Of a stretch of DNA of 8,072 nt, positions 5,553 to 8,072 are shown in pieces; position 1 is the first letter of the stretch, and each line of letters opens with the position of its first letter. A model generated the notes under the pieces. It saw nothing but the letters and a program-made list of their open reading frames with translations. It made no database searches and was not told the DNA's origin. The DNA lies in assembly GCA_019243975.1 (NCBI GenBank), contig JAFATL010000199.1, positions 1 through 8,072 of the forward strand, read 5' to 3'. Source of the DNA: Actinomycetota bacterium. Its GTDB lineage: Bacteria; Actinomycetota; Acidimicrobiia; Acidimicrobiales; JAFATL01. A program made the translations under genes and the position numbers.

Positions 5553-6827
5553 ATGCCGCATTTCGCAAAGCCGGCTGACGGCTCGTGGACCGAGCACTAT
5601 CCGCATCTCGGCACTGCGCCGGTCTCCTACGAGGACTCGATCTCGCCCGAGCACCACGAGCTGGAGTGCAAGGCGATCTTCGCCCGCACGTGGCTGAACG
5701 TGGGCCGGGTCGAGCAACTGCCCCGTACCGGGAGCTACTTCACCCGCGAGATCGCGGCGGCCAAGACCTCGGTCATCGTGGTGAAGGACAAGGACGGCAC
5801 CGTGCGCGCCTTCCACAACATCTGCCGCCATCGCGGCAACAAGCTGGTGTGGCAGGACTACCCGGGCGAAGAGGTCAGCGGCACGTGCCGGCAGTTCACG
5901 TGCAAGTACCACGGTTGGCGCTACGGGCTCGACGGCGGCCTCAACTTCGTGCAGCAGGAGGAAGAGTTCTTCGACCTCGACATGGCCGACTACGGCCTCG
6001 TGTCGGTGCAATGCGAGGTGTGGGAGGGGTTCATCTGGATCAACCTCGACCCCGCCAACGAGACGTCGCTGCAGGACTGGCTCGGGGAGTTCGGCACGGG
6101 TCTCGCCGGCTATCCGTTCGACCAGATGACGCAGGTCTACAAGTACCGCGCCTTGGTCGGGAGCAACTGGAAGCTCTTCATCGACGCCTTCGCCGAGTTC
6201 TACCACGCACCTGTTCTGCACGCGAAGCAAGCGGTGGCCGACGAGTCGCACAAGCTGATGAACGTCGGCTACGAGGCGCTGGCGTACCAGCTGGAAGGGC
6301 CGCACGGCATGGTGTCGTCGTGGGGCGGCATGGCGCCTCCGCGCGATCTCAACATGGTGAAGCCGCTCGAGCGGGTGCTGCGCAGCGGCCTGTTCGGGCC
6401 GTGGGACCGGCCCATCGACATCGACCTGCCGCCCGCCGTCAACCCGGCGCGCAGCAAGGCGTGGGGCATCGACTCGTTCCACTTCTTCCCCAACTTCATG
6501 CTGCTGATCTGGGCGCCCAACTGGTACCTCACCTACCACTACTGGCCCACCGCCTATAACCAGCACATCTTCGAAGCGGGGCTGTACTTCGTGCCGCCGT
6601 CCAACGCGACGGAGCGATTGCGCCAAGAGCTGGCGTGCGTCACCTTCAAGGAGTACGCCCTGCAGGACGGCAACACGCTCGAAGCGACGCAGACCATGCT
6701 CGAGTCGCGGGCAGTGAGCCACTTCCCGCTCAACGACCAGGAGATCCTCCTCCGTCACCTGCACAAGACGGCGGGCTCCTATGTCGAGGCGTACCAGAAG
6801 GAGCTGGCAACGGGAGTGTTGACGTGA
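5553..6827 (+). CDS. Rieske non-heme iron oxygenase, alpha (catalytic) subunit
   Basis: A 424-residue ring-hydroxylating-type oxygenase. The N-terminal Rieske [2Fe-2S] domain uses Cys91-x-His93 and Cys117-x2-His120; the 23 residues between the pairs exceed the usual 15-17, because of an insert around YPGEEVSGTCR. The C-terminal catalytic domain carries NWKLFIDAFAEFYHAPVLH (205-223): His218 and His223 are iron ligands, and the third is probably Asp372 in LQDGNTLEATQ (370-380). Glu215 sits where the bridging aspartate of naphthalene dioxygenase lies, a change known from carnitine monooxygenase CntA. It would use O2 and electrons from a ferredoxin/reductase to hydroxylate or demethylate a substrate; no reductase, ferredoxin or classical beta subunit gene is in the window. 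GGAGGA precedes the ATG by five bases. The next gene overlaps its stop by four bases (GTGA). Substrate unknown. Confidence 0.93.
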   Translation: MPHFAKPADGSWTEHYPHLGTAPVSYEDSISPEHHELECKAIFARTWLNVGRVEQLPRTGSYFTREIAAAKTSVIVVKDKDGTVRAFHNICRHRGNKLVWQDYPGEEVSGTCRQFTCKYHGWRYGLDGGLNFVQQEEEFFDLDMADYGLVSVQCEVWEGFIWINLDPANETSLQDWLGEFGTGLAGYPFDQMTQVYKYRALVGSNWKLFIDAFAEFYHAPVLHAKQAVADESHKLMNVGYEALAYQLEGPHGMVSSWGGMAPPRDLNMVKPLERVLRSGLFGPWDRPIDIDLPPAVNPARSKAWGIDSFHFFPNFMLLIWAPNWYLTYHYWPTAYNQHIFEAGLYFVPPSNATERLRQELACVTFKEYALQDGNTLEATQTMLESRAVSHFPLNDQEILLRHLHKTAGSYVEAYQKELATGVLT

Positions 6828-7150
6828 GCACGTTCCCGACTGACTTCGCCGATCTCGAGCCGTTCGCCGACTGGGCCCTTGCGACGGAAGGGGAGCGCTA
6901 CGCCAAGCGCCTGAGCAGCTCGATGGACGAGCTGCAGGCGTTCTACGACGCGGTGTTCCCGCGCCTCGAACCGGCGATGGCCTACCTCGACGCCCACGAC
7001 CTCAATGCTTTGCCCGACGACGCCACCCGCTTGCTGTGGCTCTGTTACTCACTGATCAACGCGTCGTTCCCCATCGAGGTGTGGCGCCAGACGCGCGTGC
7101 CCGACAGCGGCGCGGCGGCCGTCGAACTGGTCGTGGAACCGGCGGTCTGA
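6824..7150 (+). CDS. Small protein of unknown function coupled to the Rieske oxygenase
   Basis: I do not recognise a named family. The 108-residue protein starts at GTG 6824, overlapping the Rieske stop in GTGA, with GGGAG (6812-6816) seven bases upstream. It appears mostly helical and soluble: an acidic, aromatic N-terminus (FPTDFADLEPFADWALATEG, 4-23), a helix with MDELQAFYDAVFPRLEPAMAYL (34-55), then TRLLWLCYSLINASFPIEVW (68-87) and a short tail containing VPDSGAA (92-98). There is no signal peptide or membrane span, and no cysteine pair for a cluster; Cys74 is the only cysteine. It is too short and shows no visible likeness to the usual NTF2-fold beta subunit of dioxygenases. The tight overlap suggests it works with the oxygenase, perhaps as an assembly, stability or substrate-handling partner; that is inference. 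Confidence 0.82.
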   Translation: MSTFPTDFADLEPFADWALATEGERYAKRLSSSMDELQAFYDAVFPRLEPAMAYLDAHDLNALPDDATRLLWLCYSLINASFPIEVWRQTRVPDSGAAAVELVVEPAV

Positions 7151-7197
7151 CCTCAGGTAGAACCGCGTTCGCGAATTTCGCGGGTACAATTTCCGTC
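7151..7197 (+). promoter_or_regulatory. Promoter and candidate auto-operator of the TetR gene, leaderless start
   Basis: The 47-bp gap holds TACAAT at 7185-7190, a near-consensus -10 box seven bases before the ATG at 7198, so the transcript should begin at the start codon. No Shine-Dalgarno sequence is present. Directly upstream is a perfect 13-bp inverted repeat, CGCGAATTTCGCG (7170-7182), placed where a bound repressor would block the polymerase. A second small inverted repeat, ACCTCAGGT, lies at 7150-7158 over the preceding stop codon. Self-regulation by the TetR protein through one of these is a reasonable inference. Confidence 0.6.
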
Positions 7198-7884
7198 ATG
7201 GCCACCGAGGACACGTCGGCTCCGTCGTGGCGAGAGGTTGCGGTGGCTCGGTCGCTCGACCCGGCCCGCGCCCGCGCCGAAGGCCGGGTGCAGCGGTTCC
7301 TCGACGCCGCCCTCGAGCTCATGAACACGAGCCCCGACTTCACCGTGCAGGAGGTCGTCGAGAAGTCCGGTCAGTCGCTGCGCAGCTTCTACCAGTACTT
7401 CGCCGGCAAGTACGAGCTGCTGCTCGGGCTGTTCGAGGAGTCGGTGCGCGCCACCGCGGAACAACTGCGCGCCGCCGTCGACGACATCGATGACCCGCTC
7501 GAACGACTGCACACGTTCGCGGTCGAGTACTACCGCGTGTGCCGGCCGGCACCGCCCAAAGCGCGCTCGACCAAGAAGTCGCCGTCGCCCGCCACCATGG
7601 CCGCGTTCGCCCAGCAGCTGCTGACCGAGCACCCGAAGGAAGCGTCGCGTGCCTTCGTCCCGCTGGTCGCTTTGTTCGAGGAACTGCTCGAGGCGGCCGA
7701 GAAGTCGGGCCAGATCCGCAAAGGCCTCGCCCATCACCGCATCGCCGGCGTGGTGCTCGAGTCGATCATGTTCAACATCTTCGCCACCACCATCAGCGGC
7801 GCATCCGCCAAGGCCGACGCCGACGGCGCTGAGGGTCTGTGGGAGCTGCTCCTCTACGGCATCGGTACTGACCGACCCCGCTAG
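7198..7884 (+). CDS. TetR-family transcriptional regulator
   Basis: A 228-residue TetR-type regulator. The N-terminal DNA-binding domain covers about residues 24-80: a first helix ARAEGRVQRFLDAALELM, then the helix-turn-helix TVQEVVEKSGQSLRSFYQYFAGKYELL (49-75), in which SFYQYFAGKYEL is the recognition-helix signature. The rest (about 81-225) is helical ligand-binding and dimerisation domain, with a basic, proline-rich stretch at 117-131 (PAPPKARSTKKSPSP) that is probably a loop. The N-terminus has about 20 residues before the fold. The gene follows the Rieske/small-protein pair with its own promoter, and the likely inducer is the pathway substrate or a CoA ester. It could control the Rieske pair, the divergent operons, itself, or all of these; the sequence does not decide. 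TetR proteins are usually repressors. Confidence 0.92.
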   Translation: MATEDTSAPSWREVAVARSLDPARARAEGRVQRFLDAALELMNTSPDFTVQEVVEKSGQSLRSFYQYFAGKYELLLGLFEESVRATAEQLRAAVDDIDDPLERLHTFAVEYYRVCRPAPPKARSTKKSPSPATMAAFAQQLLTEHPKEASRAFVPLVALFEELLEAAEKSGQIRKGLAHHRIAGVVLESIMFNIFATTISGASAKADADGAEGLWELLLYGIGTDRPR

Positions 7885-7897
7885 CGAACGCTCCCCT

Positions 7898-8072
7898 CTA
7901 GAGCCCGGCCGCGAACCGGTCGATGAGCGCGGCGAGCTCCGCCGGCCGTTGCAGTCCCAGCGGGTGACCGGCGCCATCGAGCACGACGAGCTCGCTGCGG
8001 GGGAGGGCAGCGGCGAGGCGGCGAGCCGAGCGCGGCGGTGACGTGCGGTCCTTACTCCCGACCACCACCAGC
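7898..8072 (-). CDS. Alpha/beta hydrolase, C-terminal end (5' part beyond window)
   Basis: The last 57 codons and TAG stop of a gene entering from the right edge. Translation on the minus strand gives LVVVGSKDRTSP, then ALPRSELVVLDGAGHPLGLQ, then AELAALIDRFAAGL at the end. This is the classic end of an alpha/beta-hydrolase fold: the strand-loop with the catalytic-acid Asp (GSKDR), the GAGH loop holding the catalytic histidine, and the closing helix. The nucleophile serine would lie outside the window. Family members in catabolic clusters include C-C bond hydrolases, esterases and lactonases; which applies cannot be told. It converges on the TetR gene with only 13 bases between the stops, and no terminator hairpin is evident there. 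Confidence 0.85.
   Translation of the reverse strand, partial: LVVVGSKDRTSPPRSARRLAAALPRSELVVLDGAGHPLGLQRPAELAALIDRFAAGL

Noticed and set aside
5517..6764. 415-codon open frame on the minus strand
   Set aside because: It is antisense to the Rieske gene, which shows all metal-ligand motifs. The reverse peptide is rich in Arg, Val, Leu and His without a recognisable domain.
6824..7150. Classical beta subunit of a ring-hydroxylating dioxygenase
   Set aside because: Those are about 160-190 residues with the NTF2 fold. This protein is 108 residues, looks helical and shows none of their pattern.
7885..7897. Bidirectional terminator between the converging TetR and hydrolase genes
   Set aside because: The gap is 13 bases. 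Only a four-pair repeat AGCG-AA-CGCT (7883-7892) and the CTCTAGAG octamer (7896-7903) are present, too weak to support a terminator.

Overview
The window is GC-rich, gene-dense DNA from a bacterium, most likely an actinomycete (Actinomycetota, possibly Acidimicrobiia; the class is a guess). Supporting signs are the strong G/C preference at third codon positions, chains of overlapping start/stop codons, GTG starts, two genes whose -10 box sits 6-7 bases before the ATG (leaderless pattern), and the gene content of CoA-dependent catabolism. There is no rRNA, tRNA, CRISPR array, transposase or replication origin in view.

Layout. On the minus strand, reading leftward from about 2444, lies a tightly coupled three-gene operon: a SnoaL-like protein (2444-2016), an acyl-CoA dehydrogenase with a candidate catalytic glutamate (2016-889), and a second, smaller acyl-CoA dehydrogenase-like subunit that starts with GTG at 889 and runs off the left edge. 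A 76-bp divergent promoter region (2445-2520) separates it from a plus-strand operon: an AMP-forming acyl-CoA ligase (2521-4146), an SDR dehydrogenase (4143-4892) and a cysteine-free carboxymuconolactone decarboxylase-family protein (4894-5466). After an 86-bp, comparatively AT-rich promoter region come a Rieske oxygenase alpha subunit (5553-6827), a coupled 108-residue protein of unknown function (6824-7150), and a TetR-family regulator (7198-7884) with its own short promoter. At the right edge, converging on the regulator, is the C-terminal end of an alpha/beta hydrolase (7898-8072, minus strand).

Working together (inference): the ligase would activate a carboxylic acid to its CoA thioester, the paired acyl-CoA dehydrogenases would introduce a double bond, the SnoaL-like protein may hydrate or isomerise an intermediate, the SDR would oxidise a hydroxyl group, and the Rieske enzyme would hydroxylate or demethylate the substrate or an intermediate. 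The paired dehydrogenases, one with and one without a recognisable catalytic base, resemble the heteromeric enzymes of actinobacterial steroid side-chain degradation. The substrate cannot be read from sequence; a steroid, alicyclic or terpenoid acid is plausible.

The most unusual signal is a 54-bp near-perfect palindrome (421-474) lying in frame inside the small acyl-CoA dehydrogenase gene. It encodes exactly 18 codon lengths of odd peptide with codons rare for this DNA, at the expected linker between the beta domain and the C-terminal helical domain. It looks like a palindromic repeat element that inserted into a coding gene without breaking it.
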